From: an uncultured Dehalococcoidia bacterium | GTDB lineage: Bacteria; Chloroflexota; Dehalococcoidia; GIF9; UBA5629 | Direction: 5' to 3' | Length of the DNA: 52,839 nt | Assembly: GCA_937975645.1 (NCBI GenBank) | Contig: CALJTV010000026.1 | Coordinates: forward strand, 1-52,839 | In this document: positions 28,242 to 36,855 of the stretch, piece after piece | Layout: each line of letters opens with the position of its first letter | Numbering within the stretch: position 1 is the first letter of the stretch | Notes under the pieces: generated by a model | The model's input: only the letters and a program-made list of their open reading frames with translations | Database searches by the model: none | What the model was told of the DNA's origin: nothing | Program-made: the position numbers and the translations under genes

Positions 28242-29755
28242 TTACAAGCCCTTACCTCGCAGTGCTGAGAGAGCCTTAGCTATCTCCGCCCCTTGCGCCT
28301 CTATGATTGAAATAAGTTCCTCCGGTGTCCGAGTGTCCACTTCTTGTTTCCGGTTGGGGTTAATGGCTTTCAGGTCGTAGTTTTTAGCTTTAAGCTCTTC
28401 GGCAGAAACACGCAGGAACGCTCGCTCGCAGCTCTTTCGGGCAGTAGTTTAAAGAACTCCTCAAAGTGTTCCATGGTCAGCGGTTGCTTCTTGGTCACGT
28501 TCAAATCAGACAGGTCGTAGTACCAGACCTCCTTCGTCTCCTGCCCTTTGGTGAAAAAGAGCAAGTTGGTCTTGCTGGCAGCTCCGGCGTTTATGAATAC
28601 ACCCGCTGGTAGGCTGACCACGCACCATAGGTCGCACTCATTGAGGAGCTTACGCTTGGTCTGGACAAAGGCGGTTTCCGTGGTGCGGAAAAGTGTGCCC
28701 TCGTCCATAACTATCCCGCAGCGTCCACCCGTTTTAAGGCTATCAATGACATGCTGGAGGAAGAGTACCTGTGTGGCTCGGGTCTTATAGGCAAAGTGTG
28801 TTTGAGCGTCCTTGCCTTCTTTGCCCCCGAAAGGCGGATTGGTGAGAACCACATCAAAGAGTGCAGGAGCGCCGGTGAAAAGCCCACCATAGACCTCGTG
28901 TCCGGTCAGGGTATTGCCGTGCCAGATATGCGGCTCATCGATGCCATGAAGGATGAGGTTAGCCAGCACGATGGGGTATACCAGGTCTTCTTTTTCACGA
29001 CCATAGAAGGTGCTGGTTTTGAGAATCTCAATATCTTCCGCCCGCTGCGCCTGGGCGCTCATATAACCGTAGGCTTGAGCCAGAAACCCTCCGGTACCGC
29101 AGCAGGGGTCGTACACCGTTTCCCCTATTTTCGGGTTTATCACCTGCACCATCACCTTGATAATCTGTCTGGGGGTAAAGAACTGACCGCCATCGTTATT
29201 CTTCTCCCCCATCTTTTGAAGCAGTCCTTCATAGACCTGAGAGAGGGTGAACATATGTGTCTCGTCCACATCCTCAAGCCGCAACTCGTGGATTTTGTCC
29301 AGGATGTCAAGAAGGTTGCGTTCGGTATCAACCCGTGTCTTTTCTACCGAAGAAAAGACCTGGCTGATGACCTTCTGGCGGTTGGTCGCCCCAGGGCAGT
29401 CCTTAAGACCGCGGAGGGCGGGAATAAGCTCATTGTTGACAAAGCTCATGAAGCCGCCGAAGGCACCCCTCTGCAGTTCAAGCCTTTTCTTGCCATCCGG
29501 GGATGCCCAGTCCTGCCAGCGGTAGGGGTATTCAAGGGACGGCTGGAAATGGGCACCCACCGCCCGGGCGTGTTCGGCTTCCCTCGTTTCCTTCTCATCG
29601 AGAATGCGCAGGAAAAGCATCCAGGTGAGCTCGGGGACATATTGCAGAGCCCCAGCGCAGTTTGAGCGGCGCATGATGTCACAGATGCCTTTGACGTACA
29701 CATTGAGGCTCTGTGGCGAAGTAATCCGCCGGTTATTATTCCTTTTCACTGCCAC
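28242..29755 (-). CDS. hsdM: Type I restriction-modification DNA methyltransferase subunit HsdM, frameshifted
   Basis: HsdM transfers a methyl group to adenine in the type I complex. The sequence has the N-terminal helical domain, FFTPRQIIKVMVQVINP and YDPCCGTGGFLAQAYGYM (SAM binding), and the catalytic NPPFGG. The open frame leaves the family pattern after ASERS and ends at 28370. The next frame resumes exactly with RVSAEELKAKNYDLKAINPN and continues 56 residues to a stop at 28242. One missing base near 28413, turning TGG into TG, explains this. The start is taken as GTG 29755 after GGAGGGAGACC; it overlaps the fic stop. This is either a pseudogene or a sequence error, which cannot be settled here. 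Confidence 0.85.
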
Positions 29756-30920
29756 GGTCTCCCTCCGGCTGAGACGGCATTTCCTCTTCCAGAATTGCAA
29801 GGACTTCCTTAGCGGCGTAAGCTTTGTTGCGCTTACCGCCGGTAATCTCGGTTAAGATTCCCTGCTCTACCAGAGCATTTATCGCCTTTTGGGCGCCCGG
29901 ATATGTCACTTTAAGATGTTCCTGAACAACTTTAGGGTTCAATACCGGTCTCATGAAGATTAGCTCAACTAGCTGGCCGGCTGTCGGCGGCAGGCGTTTC
30001 TCCAGGCTGGTCTGATGGTAATTCCGGTGCAGGTCTAAGAGGCGGCGAGCTCTTCCCACGGCATCGCCCGATTGCTCAACTACCGCTTGCAAAAAGAACA
30101 TTAGCCACTCCCGCCAGGCTCCCCGCTGGCTGACATCAAGAAGGTGCTGGTAATACTCCTGGCGGTGGCGCTCAAAGAAGGCGCTGAGGTAAAGCAGTGG
30201 CTTATTGAGGATGCCGCGCTGGCAGAGGAAAAGGGTAATCAGGAGCCTACCGATACGCCCATTGCCATCAAGGAAGGGGTGGATAATCTCAAACTGGTAA
30301 TGAATGAGAGCCAGTTCGATCAGCGGTGGCAGTGTGGTATCGGCGTGCAGGAACTTTTCCAGGTGGTCGAGGGCTTCCTGCATCTCGGTTACCGGCGGCG
30401 GTACAAAGGTGGCATCATTAAGAGTACATCCCGGCGGACCAATCCAGTTTTGAGACTTCCTGAATTCACCGGGGCTTGCCCGCTCGCCGCGCACGCCTTC
30501 CATCAAGATAGCGTGCAACTCACGAATGAGCCTCAGGCTTAAAGGCAGCTCGTTCAGCCGCTTCAGCCCGTACTCCAGAGCGCGGACATAGTTCTGCACT
30601 TCCCTGACGTCTCTTTGCTTCTCCGCCCTGGTCGCCTCAAACAGGAGGAGCTCGGAAAGCGATGACCGCGTGCCCTCGATACGCGAGGAAAGTACTGCTT
30701 CCTTTCTGATGAAGGGATAGATGAGAAGGTGGGGATTGGGCAGGGTCTCACCAAGACCGGAAAGCGTCCCCAGCGCCAGGCCAGCTTTTGAGGTCAATGA
30801 TACCAAGGCATCATCCCACTCAAGCTTCGGCGGCAGGGGATTGGGGACAAAAGCCCAGTAGCCGTTGACAGTTCGTACCAGCCTGCCTGAAGGGCTATTT
30901 TGAAACAGAGCAATGTCCAT
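29736..30920 (-). CDS. fic: Fic family adenylyltransferase-like protein with C-terminal winged helix
   Basis: The 394-residue protein has the Fic core motif HPFLDGNGRIGR (214-225), the fold that transfers AMP or similar groups to proteins. A class II inhibitory motif S-x3-E-G lies in the N-terminal helix (SSRIEG, 78-83), which blocks the ATP site in cis. A winged-helix-like segment is found near 320-385 (PKVVQEHLKVTYPGAQKAINAL). It is inserted between hsdS and hsdM, and its 3' end overlaps hsdM by about 20 bases. Two perfect palindromes with TATTAAAC half-sites stand at its start, so the protein could bind DNA and control its own operon. It may be a toxin or regulator linked to restriction. 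Confidence 0.9.
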   Translation of the reverse strand: MDIALFQNSPSGRLVRTVNGYWAFVPNPLPPKLEWDDALVSLTSKAGLALGTLSGLGETLPNPHLLIYPFIRKEAVLSSRIEGTRSSLSELLLFEATRAEKQRDVREVQNYVRALEYGLKRLNELPLSLRLIRELHAILMEGVRGERASPGEFRKSQNWIGPPGCTLNDATFVPPPVTEMQEALDHLEKFLHADTTLPPLIELALIHYQFEIIHPFLDGNGRIGRLLITLFLCQRGILNKPLLYLSAFFERHRQEYYQHLLDVSQRGAWREWLMFFLQAVVEQSGDAVGRARRLLDLHRNYHQTSLEKRLPPTAGQLVELIFMRPVLNPKVVQEHLKVTYPGAQKAINALVEQGILTEITGGKRNKAYAAKEVLAILEEEMPSQPEGDRGSEKE

Positions 30921-30939
30921 ATTAAACGCCCGTTTAATA
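30920..30939. promoter_or_regulatory. Palindrome 1 at the fic start (candidate operator)
   Basis: This is a 20-base perfect palindrome, TATTAAACG CC CGTTTAATA, whose left end is the first base of the fic ATG on the minus strand. It shares half-site TATTAAAC with palindrome 2. A bound repressor would block both transcription and the ribosome. Confidence 0.6.
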
Positions 30940-30949
30940 ACTCTCCGCC

Positions 30950-30981
30950 TTATTAAACAAAATGGCTGTTTTGTTTAATAA
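30950..30981. promoter_or_regulatory. Palindrome 2 upstream of fic (candidate operator)
   Basis: TTATTAAACAAAA (30950-30962) and TTTTGTTTAATAA (30969-30981) form a perfect 13-bp inverted repeat around TGGCTG. Its centre is 36 bases from that of palindrome 1. It lies in the hsdS-fic gap. It has no G+C-rich stem, so an operator is more likely than a terminator. Confidence 0.6.
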
Positions 30982-31010
30982 TAGCACCAGGTAGGGCTGC
31001 TGGCAAGCCT

Positions 31011-32228
31011 TTACAGCTCTCCGGAAAAGGCTTTTCTCAAGATAGCCTGGGGCAGCGCCCTAATAGCCTCAAGCTGCTTTTCAATCGACGCCTTAAGCTT
31101 TTCCGCCTCCTCCATTTTAGCCCTGAGTTCATTAGCAATACGCTTTTGTTCGGGAAGTGAGGGGGTTGGAATTGACAGCTGTGAATACTCTCTAGCGTTA
31201 ATGTTTGGCTGTGAAACCGTGTGTTTCTTTTCTTCAATAAAGCTGTAATATGCTGCAGAACGGGTGTAGTAAAAAAGGTACGAAGGCTCAATCATCTCTC
31301 GCTTCAGCCTGAACCTGATAAGATATGAGGCAAAGACGGCATTTGGAGGAATCCCACTGTAAAGAAAGGTACGGCCGATGGAGCCACTCCTAGCAAAAAG
31401 GATATCACCCTCCTGAAGGGCATAATTTTTGTAGGTTGCCTCGTCGCACCCTACATACTTTATTCCATCAATCTTGAGGTTTCCTGATTCGTCAATATCA
31501 GTTATGCGAAGATATGGGAATCCATTAGAATTGCTTGTAGCGGCGGCAGTCAGCCCATATTGAGAGAACTCACACACCTCCCCCAGCCTTCGCCGCTCCC
31601 ACTTCTTTGCCTCCTCGCTCTCAAATACCTGGCGCAGGTAAGCCCTAGGCAGGGCTTTAGCCGCTTCAAGCTGGGCTTCACAGGCGGTGCGGGCACGCTC
31701 CACATCCTGCATCAGCTCCTGGATCCTAGCAGCAATGCGCTTTTGTTCGGGGAGGGGCGGAAGGGCCACTGGTATAAGCGAAGCTTGGTCTTGATTAAGC
31801 TTCATGCGCGTGGTGCCTGAAACAAATTGGATTATGTCAGGGCGAATTGCTAGCGCGAGGTAGAGCCAGTCCACATCAGCTAAGTCCTTTCTAGCTCTCA
31901 GAACATGAGCGTGGTTGTTGACCCAGCACTTGCCACTGACCCTATACGCAATGGGTCTGTCAAATGAACCAAAAAAACCACCGTCCTCTGCTAAGAGCAC
32001 CAATTCCTCATCGAATAGATAGTCATCAATCCACCCTACCTGCCCGTTGGCTCCGTAATACGGGTATAGCTCAGCTTGTTGTTTGCCAACCGTTCTCAGG
32101 CGTCTCTCCACATCATTTACTGGAATTCTTAGATGGTCTAAGAACTCACACACCTCCCCCAGCTTCACCCAGCGCCAGCCGTCTGGGAGTGTCTTACCTT
32201 CTTTTAATTGCACAACACATTCGGTCAT
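31011..32228 (-). CDS. hsdS: Type I restriction specificity subunit HsdS
   Basis: HsdS chooses the bipartite DNA target of the type I complex. The 405-residue protein has two target-recognition domains (about 18-185 and 210-375), each opening with a WVKLGEVCEF or WERRRLGEVCEF segment. Each is followed by a coiled-coil spacer beginning LPEQKRIA and ending ALPRAYLRQVF or ALPQAILRKAF. This internal repeat is typical of the family. The ATG overlaps the hsdR stop by four bases. The recognised sequence cannot be inferred. fic follows after a palindrome-bearing gap. Confidence 0.93.
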   Translation of the reverse strand: MTECVVQLKEGKTLPDGWRWVKLGEVCEFLDHLRIPVNDVERRLRTVGKQQAELYPYYGANGQVGWIDDYLFDEELVLLAEDGGFFGSFDRPIAYRVSGKCWVNNHAHVLRARKDLADVDWLYLALAIRPDIIQFVSGTTRMKLNQDQASLIPVALPPLPEQKRIAARIQELMQDVERARTACEAQLEAAKALPRAYLRQVFESEEAKKWERRRLGEVCEFSQYGLTAAATSNSNGFPYLRITDIDESGNLKIDGIKYVGCDEATYKNYALQEGDILFARSGSIGRTFLYSGIPPNAVFASYLIRFRLKREMIEPSYLFYYTRSAAYYSFIEEKKHTVSQPNINAREYSQLSIPTPSLPEQKRIANELRAKMEEAEKLKASIEKQLEAIRALPQAILRKAFSGEL

Positions 32229-34558
32229 ACCGCAAACAGCCTTCGCTTGGTCTCACGGATGATGTCCTGCGGTTCTCCCAGCACCTTGAGCGCCTCAAGA
32301 CCGCCCGCCTTTTCCACCTCCGGGGCGCTCAAGACGTAAGGGTTCTCCAGCTCCTCGGTGCCGCCCTTGGCAAACTGCCGGGCAAGAGCAAGCAGGGTAT
32401 CGCCGGTCTCGGGCGGTAGTCCCTTAAACCAGTCGGCGTGCTTATATTGCAGCGCCTCAACGCGCTCCTGGCGCGTCTTGGGCGCCATCCCATAGCCAAT
32501 CTGGCTCAGGACATCATAGAGGTCGTATTCGTGCCAGTTGAGAATCTCCCGTAGCAGGCGCACGCCGCGCCCGTCATCCGGCAGTTTATCTATCAGCTCC
32601 CGCCGCTGCGCCGGCTCAATCCAGATGCTGCGGAAATCATCGAGAGTCTTAACCTCTGACGCCAGCCTCGTCGCGAGCATCTCGCGGTACTCTTCAACCG
32701 TCACCATGCTCAGCCTGCCTTCTTTCTGGGTGACGATATACGCCCCGGCGGGGTTGATGTGGACATCAAAACCTTCCACACGGATGACCTTCTCTTTTTC
32801 CTCCGCCTCACGTTCTTTAGGTTCTCTGGTCGGAGTAGGGCGGGTAACGAAACCGCTCCCCAGCAGGCGTGAGGCGTTAGTATAGTCGTATACCCGGAAC
32901 ATCAGCTTATTGGTCGGCGGGTGGAGCCTTGTCCCTCTGCCCATCATCTGGTGGAAGGCTATGGGAGAGCGCACGTATTTGAAGAAGACGACATTGCGGA
33001 CACAGGGGACATCCACGCCGGTGGTAATCAGGTCAACAGTGGTGGCGATAAAGTGGCTCCGCATGGAGCCCCGCAGGTCGGCGATATACTGGCTACCGCC
33101 GACGGCGGCGGTGCACTTGAAGGCGTAAGGCTCAAGCCTCGACTCGCCATTTTTAGCGCACCAGTCGGCATAGAGGTTGTTCATCTCGGCGGCAACGGCG
33201 TCGGCGTGGCTGTCACGGGTGCAGAAGATAATCGTCTTCTGGAGTGGACCGCCGGTCTGGACAAGCATATCGAACAGGTCACGGCACATCGTTTTTACCC
33301 TGTCCGGCAGTTGGATAATGTCTTCAAAGGAAGGCGCCACATAATGGTTGCGGACTTCGCTCACCGTGATGGGCTTCCCGGTGATGGCGTCCTTCGCCCC
33401 CAGCTTCTCGATATCTTCTCTGGTGACACCGGTCAGGTCAAGGTTCACCTCGCGCCGGACGACTTCACAGGCGGCGATGTAGCCGTCTTCGATACCCTGC
33501 GCCATGTCATATTCATATACCGGCTCACCGAAGTACTCCAGATTATTCGCCGTGATTTCTTCGTCTTCACGGCGTTCCTCTTTAGTGCCGCCCTCAAATG
33601 AGCGCGGAGTTGCGGTAAGACCAATCTGCACCGCCTGGGAATTGCGCTTGAGGATAGTGCTCCATTTGCCCCAAGCGCTGCGGTGGCACTCGTCAATGAT
33701 GATATGGCTGAAGTAGTTCTCCGGATAGTGCTCGGTAAGAAAACGGGCGTCCTCCTCATCCGTGCTGACGTTGAGGGTCTGATATGTGGCAATCAGGATA
33801 CGGGCATTCTTCTGGGGATTGGCGCTGGTGACCTCGGCGGCATCAGCCCCGAAGACATTCTGAAAGTGGCTTAGTCCCTGGGAACGCAGCTCATCTCGGT
33901 CACAAACGAAAAGGGCACGGTAGAGCTGTCCGGCATCGGCAATCTTTTTCAGAAGGTGCACGGCAATAAACGTTTTACCGGTGCCCGTAGCCAAAAAGAG
34001 CAGGATCCGTTTCTTGCCCTGGGCTATCTTTTCCAGAGCAGCCCGGATGGCGGCGTCCTGATAGTAACGCCGGCTGGCCTCACCACCCGGATAAGGCATC
34101 AGCAACGGCTTTGCGTTTTCCTCTCCCAGCCGAAAGCCTATCCCTTGCTCATATCTCTGCCGCAGTTCTTGAGGAGTTGGAAATCGGTCCAAGCTGGTAG
34201 GCTCGCACGTTTTGCCGGTGAAATGGTTGTATTCAACGAACAAATAGCCGTTGCAGGAATACACGAAAGGCACATGGTTCAGGCGGGCGTATCTTTTCGC
34301 CTGTTCCAGCCCTTTATCAGGCGGCTCATCGCTTTTCTTCGCCTCCAAAAGCGCCACCGCTACGGGCTGAGTATTGGGATTTACCCGGATGCGAAGCAGA
34401 TAATCTGTTCTGCCCTTTTGCCTTCTTTTGGGCTTACCCTCTACGATATCGATTCCTTGAGCTGTCTCCTCGCGGCGGATAAGGTCTTCCGTCCAGCCCC
34501 TAGAATGTAGAGCAGGGTCAATCAGCTTCGCTTTTGTATCGGCTTCGCTTAGTCGCAT
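32225..34558 (-). CDS. hsdR: Type I restriction endonuclease subunit HsdR
   Basis: HsdR is the ATP-driven DNA translocase and nuclease of the type I complex. The 777-residue protein has an N-terminal nuclease domain with TDYLL and EAKKSDEP (D and ExK elements). Helicase motif I is LATGTGKTF, motif II DECH and motif III TATP, followed by a second RecA-like domain with TTGVDVPCVRNVVF and GRGTRLHP. The C-terminal region resembles the EcoEI-type R subunit. I set the start at the ATG of MRLSEADTKAK (34558), after GGAAGGGGG; a longer frame to 34615 has no ribosome site. It heads the hsdR-hsdS-fic-hsdM operon. Confidence 0.94.
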   Translation of the reverse strand: MRLSEADTKAKLIDPALHSRGWTEDLIRREETAQGIDIVEGKPKRRQKGRTDYLLRIRVNPNTQPVAVALLEAKKSDEPPDKGLEQAKRYARLNHVPFVYSCNGYLFVEYNHFTGKTCEPTSLDRFPTPQELRQRYEQGIGFRLGEENAKPLLMPYPGGEASRRYYQDAAIRAALEKIAQGKKRILLFLATGTGKTFIAVHLLKKIADAGQLYRALFVCDRDELRSQGLSHFQNVFGADAAEVTSANPQKNARILIATYQTLNVSTDEEDARFLTEHYPENYFSHIIIDECHRSAWGKWSTILKRNSQAVQIGLTATPRSFEGGTKEERREDEEITANNLEYFGEPVYEYDMAQGIEDGYIAACEVVRREVNLDLTGVTREDIEKLGAKDAITGKPITVSEVRNHYVAPSFEDIIQLPDRVKTMCRDLFDMLVQTGGPLQKTIIFCTRDSHADAVAAEMNNLYADWCAKNGESRLEPYAFKCTAAVGGSQYIADLRGSMRSHFIATTVDLITTGVDVPCVRNVVFFKYVRSPIAFHQMMGRGTRLHPPTNKLMFRVYDYTNASRLLGSGFVTRPTPTREPKEREAEEKEKVIRVEGFDVHINPAGAYIVTQKEGRLSMVTVEEYREMLATRLASEVKTLDDFRSIWIEPAQRRELIDKLPDDGRGVRLLREILNWHEYDLYDVLSQIGYGMAPKTRQERVEALQYKHADWFKGLPPETGDTLLALARQFAKGGTEELENPYVLSAPEVEKAGGLEALKVLGEPQDIIRETKRRLFAV

Positions 34559-34603
34559 CTGCCCCCTTCCTCCATCACACGCAAAAGAGCATCCCCCTGG
34601 CGC

Positions 34604-34632
34604 ATTATACAACAACTAAAAAGGCAGGTGTA
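34604..34632 (-). promoter_or_regulatory. Promoter for the hsdR-hsdS-fic-hsdM operon
   Basis: On the minus strand a perfect TATAAT (34604-34609) lies 17 bases from a weak -35, TACACC (34627-34632), about 45 bases before the hsdR ATG. The rest of 34633-34792 shows no gene. Confidence 0.4.
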
Positions 34633-34792
34633 TATTTTAAGACTGAACCACTCCGTTAAGCCGGTTGGTGACTGCAAAGGTCACAGAATCGGTCTGTTCC
34701 GCACCCTTTGTCATCTCGTGCAACCACGCAACAGGACCGTTGTTCACCTGTGTCTGAGCATCCCGTTTGAATGTGCTGGGGGTAGGATGGGG

Positions 34793-36694
34793 TCACCTCC
34801 ACTCGGGGATATCTCGCGGGGACAACTTCCGATTCCCCAGAGCCTCAAACTCCTCCTTGCTCAGGTAATGGATGACCGGGTGGTATGGTCCCATCACCCC
34901 AGGTCTGTTTTGCCCTACCAGGGACTTATCATACCGGGTGGCAGACCACGCCGCCCTTTCCCAGGGAAGGTTGTATTCATCGGGAGCATACTTGGGTAAG
35001 TGCCATTCGGGCATGACGCTCATCCACCGGATGGTGATGGTCTGGCGCGACCGCGGTCCCCAGTTTGCCCAGGTGACACCGTTCTCAGCTATAGCGTTAC
35101 TTGGTCTATTCTCCGGGGTGGAATAGACGATGATATATTCGTCGTCCTCATTCAGGACTATTTCGTCGTCCATCAAAGAGCCATAGTTGACCGCCGTCTC
35201 ATATTTGTCGCCTTCGCCCTTGCCATATTGAGAAATAGACCAGTAGCGTACCTCCCCGGCGGTCATGACGGCTTCGCCGTTTCGCGTCCTGGGAAATCTA
35301 GGCATCTTGCCGGTAATAACGTATACCTTGCCTGGACCAAGCTGAAATATTCTGGTCAAGAAGTTATTGTTTTTGCAGGCGGTAGCACTGCCTTCATAGT
35401 TACCCGGCGGCTCAGCCGCCTCCCCCCGATTGAAAAGCAGCAGGAACATTTTGCGTATCCCTTCCTTAATCTGCTCGCTCGATTGAGCAGTGCTTGTCTG
35501 GGAAGCGATATAACCTGCGTTTTCCGCCCTGATCAACACCAGACCGAAGATCTTGAACCAACCCTGTTGCGGACCGATGAAACCGTAAGGCTCTCTAGGG
35601 ATATCACGTCCAGCCGGCACCTGGGTGGTCTCACGTTCTAACGCCAGCGAAAAATCGGGCTGCAGCCAGAACCTTTCGCCGCTCTTTAGCTGTAAGACCG
35701 CTTTGGGCAGCGGGACTCCGCCATAAATATCTGTGTTCTTGTCGGGAGCATATATGCGCAGCCATAAAACGGAAGGTGTCAAAACGTTGCCACCCCAGGG
35801 ACCGGCAAAACCAAAGGGTGCTCCCACACGCCGGTTGCCTGGCGCACGGTACTCAGGGCTCTTCATCGCTTGGGGGTTGAGTGCCACAGCGTTGCCCAGC
35901 ATCAAATCGAAGGTGACGTGATAGTGCCTGTTCGGGCAGGTGCGGTCGGCACCCACTCTGAAGGGGTTGATATTTCCCGGGTCAGGTTCAATATCAACGT
36001 CCACCAGCAGGACCTCCGGTGTCTCACCCATTGTGCCACTTGCCGGATGTCTGGGGTCAAAAGGTGGCAGTATCTCGTAGCTCATGTAGCGGGCATGGGG
36101 GAAGTCGCCTTCAATCAAAAGTTTAGCACCGATCGGAGCCACGAATATCAATTTTCCATAGGTAACATGCGGGTCGGTGCCGAGCATATATAGTCTCTTA
36201 AACTCAGGGTCAACCTCATGGCAAGGAATGATTAGCCATTGCTCCTCAGGTGTCACCTCTTCAGGCCTCATCAGTGTCCAGTCTTTAGTCTTGGGGTTGT
36301 CAATATATTCCGGAAGCAGGCCTTTGGGCAGTCTCGCCGGGACCTCGCCTTTGAGCCATTGCCGTATATAGCTTTCTAGCTTGGCCGAAAGTTCCTGGGC
36401 TTTAGCATTGTGCTCTCGGACATATTCCTCACCCTTTGCCTTATCAGCAAGAGCCACCTGTAACCTTTCAGCCATGGTCATCTGCGGCAGCTCAGTGTGG
36501 GACCAGTAGTTGTGGGGAAAGACTTGCTCATTAAAGGTCTGCCCCGAGTCCTCCTCGGGGGCACCAGCAATTCGTTGCCCTTGCGTTTGTTGCCGCGGAC
36601 TGGCCGGCGCGGGACCAGACCTGCAACCAGCCAGAAGATGCCCCGCGGCAAGTAGGACCAGCAGCGCTATCGGGAGTAAACGCTTCACCGTCAC
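34793..36694 (-). CDS. Large lipoprotein related to DUF1254/DUF1214 proteins
   Basis: The 633-residue protein has a lipoprotein signal with lipobox LAGC (Cys24 from the chosen GTG at 36694, which follows AAAGGT). The mature part is soluble. Two regions carry the aromatic motif seen in the DUF1254 and DUF1214 genes of this window: ARYMSYEILPPFD in the first half and VRYWSISQYGKGEGDK in the second half. I infer a fused, exported relative of that pair. Other stretches, such as YRAPGNRRVGAPFGFAGPWG, were not recognised. No enzyme motif is visible and the function is unknown. It sits alone between the restriction operon and the BKACE gene. Confidence 0.75.
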   Translation of the reverse strand: MTVKRLLPIALLVLLAAGHLLAGCRSGPAPASPRQQTQGQRIAGAPEEDSGQTFNEQVFPHNYWSHTELPQMTMAERLQVALADKAKGEEYVREHNAKAQELSAKLESYIRQWLKGEVPARLPKGLLPEYIDNPKTKDWTLMRPEEVTPEEQWLIIPCHEVDPEFKRLYMLGTDPHVTYGKLIFVAPIGAKLLIEGDFPHARYMSYEILPPFDPRHPASGTMGETPEVLLVDVDIEPDPGNINPFRVGADRTCPNRHYHVTFDLMLGNAVALNPQAMKSPEYRAPGNRRVGAPFGFAGPWGGNVLTPSVLWLRIYAPDKNTDIYGGVPLPKAVLQLKSGERFWLQPDFSLALERETTQVPAGRDIPREPYGFIGPQQGWFKIFGLVLIRAENAGYIASQTSTAQSSEQIKEGIRKMFLLLFNRGEAAEPPGNYEGSATACKNNNFLTRIFQLGPGKVYVITGKMPRFPRTRNGEAVMTAGEVRYWSISQYGKGEGDKYETAVNYGSLMDDEIVLNEDDEYIIVYSTPENRPSNAIAENGVTWANWGPRSRQTITIRWMSVMPEWHLPKYAPDEYNLPWERAAWSATRYDKSLVGQNRPGVMGPYHPVIHYLSKEEFEALGNRKLSPRDIPEWR

Positions 36695-36855
36695 CAGAGG
36701 ACCTTTACCGCACCCGGACCGTCCAGCGCATTCTAGCACGGCAACCGGACAGCGGCAAGAAGGTGGTCCTGGTCTAAAGGAAGTTGTTGCCAAGAAGACC
36801 TGAGTCCGGCATCCAGCGGAGCTGGCTAAAAAACGGAGCTCTGCACTCCGTCACC

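Noticed and set aside
28370..28420. Programmed frameshifting in hsdM
   Set aside because: No slippery heptamer or downstream structure is evident at the break; a simple one-base deletion explains it.
28751..29665. 304-codon open frame on the plus strand opposite hsdM
   Set aside because: The minus strand carries clear HsdM motifs throughout. The plus-strand frame has no ribosome site or recognisable domain and is a by-product of base composition.
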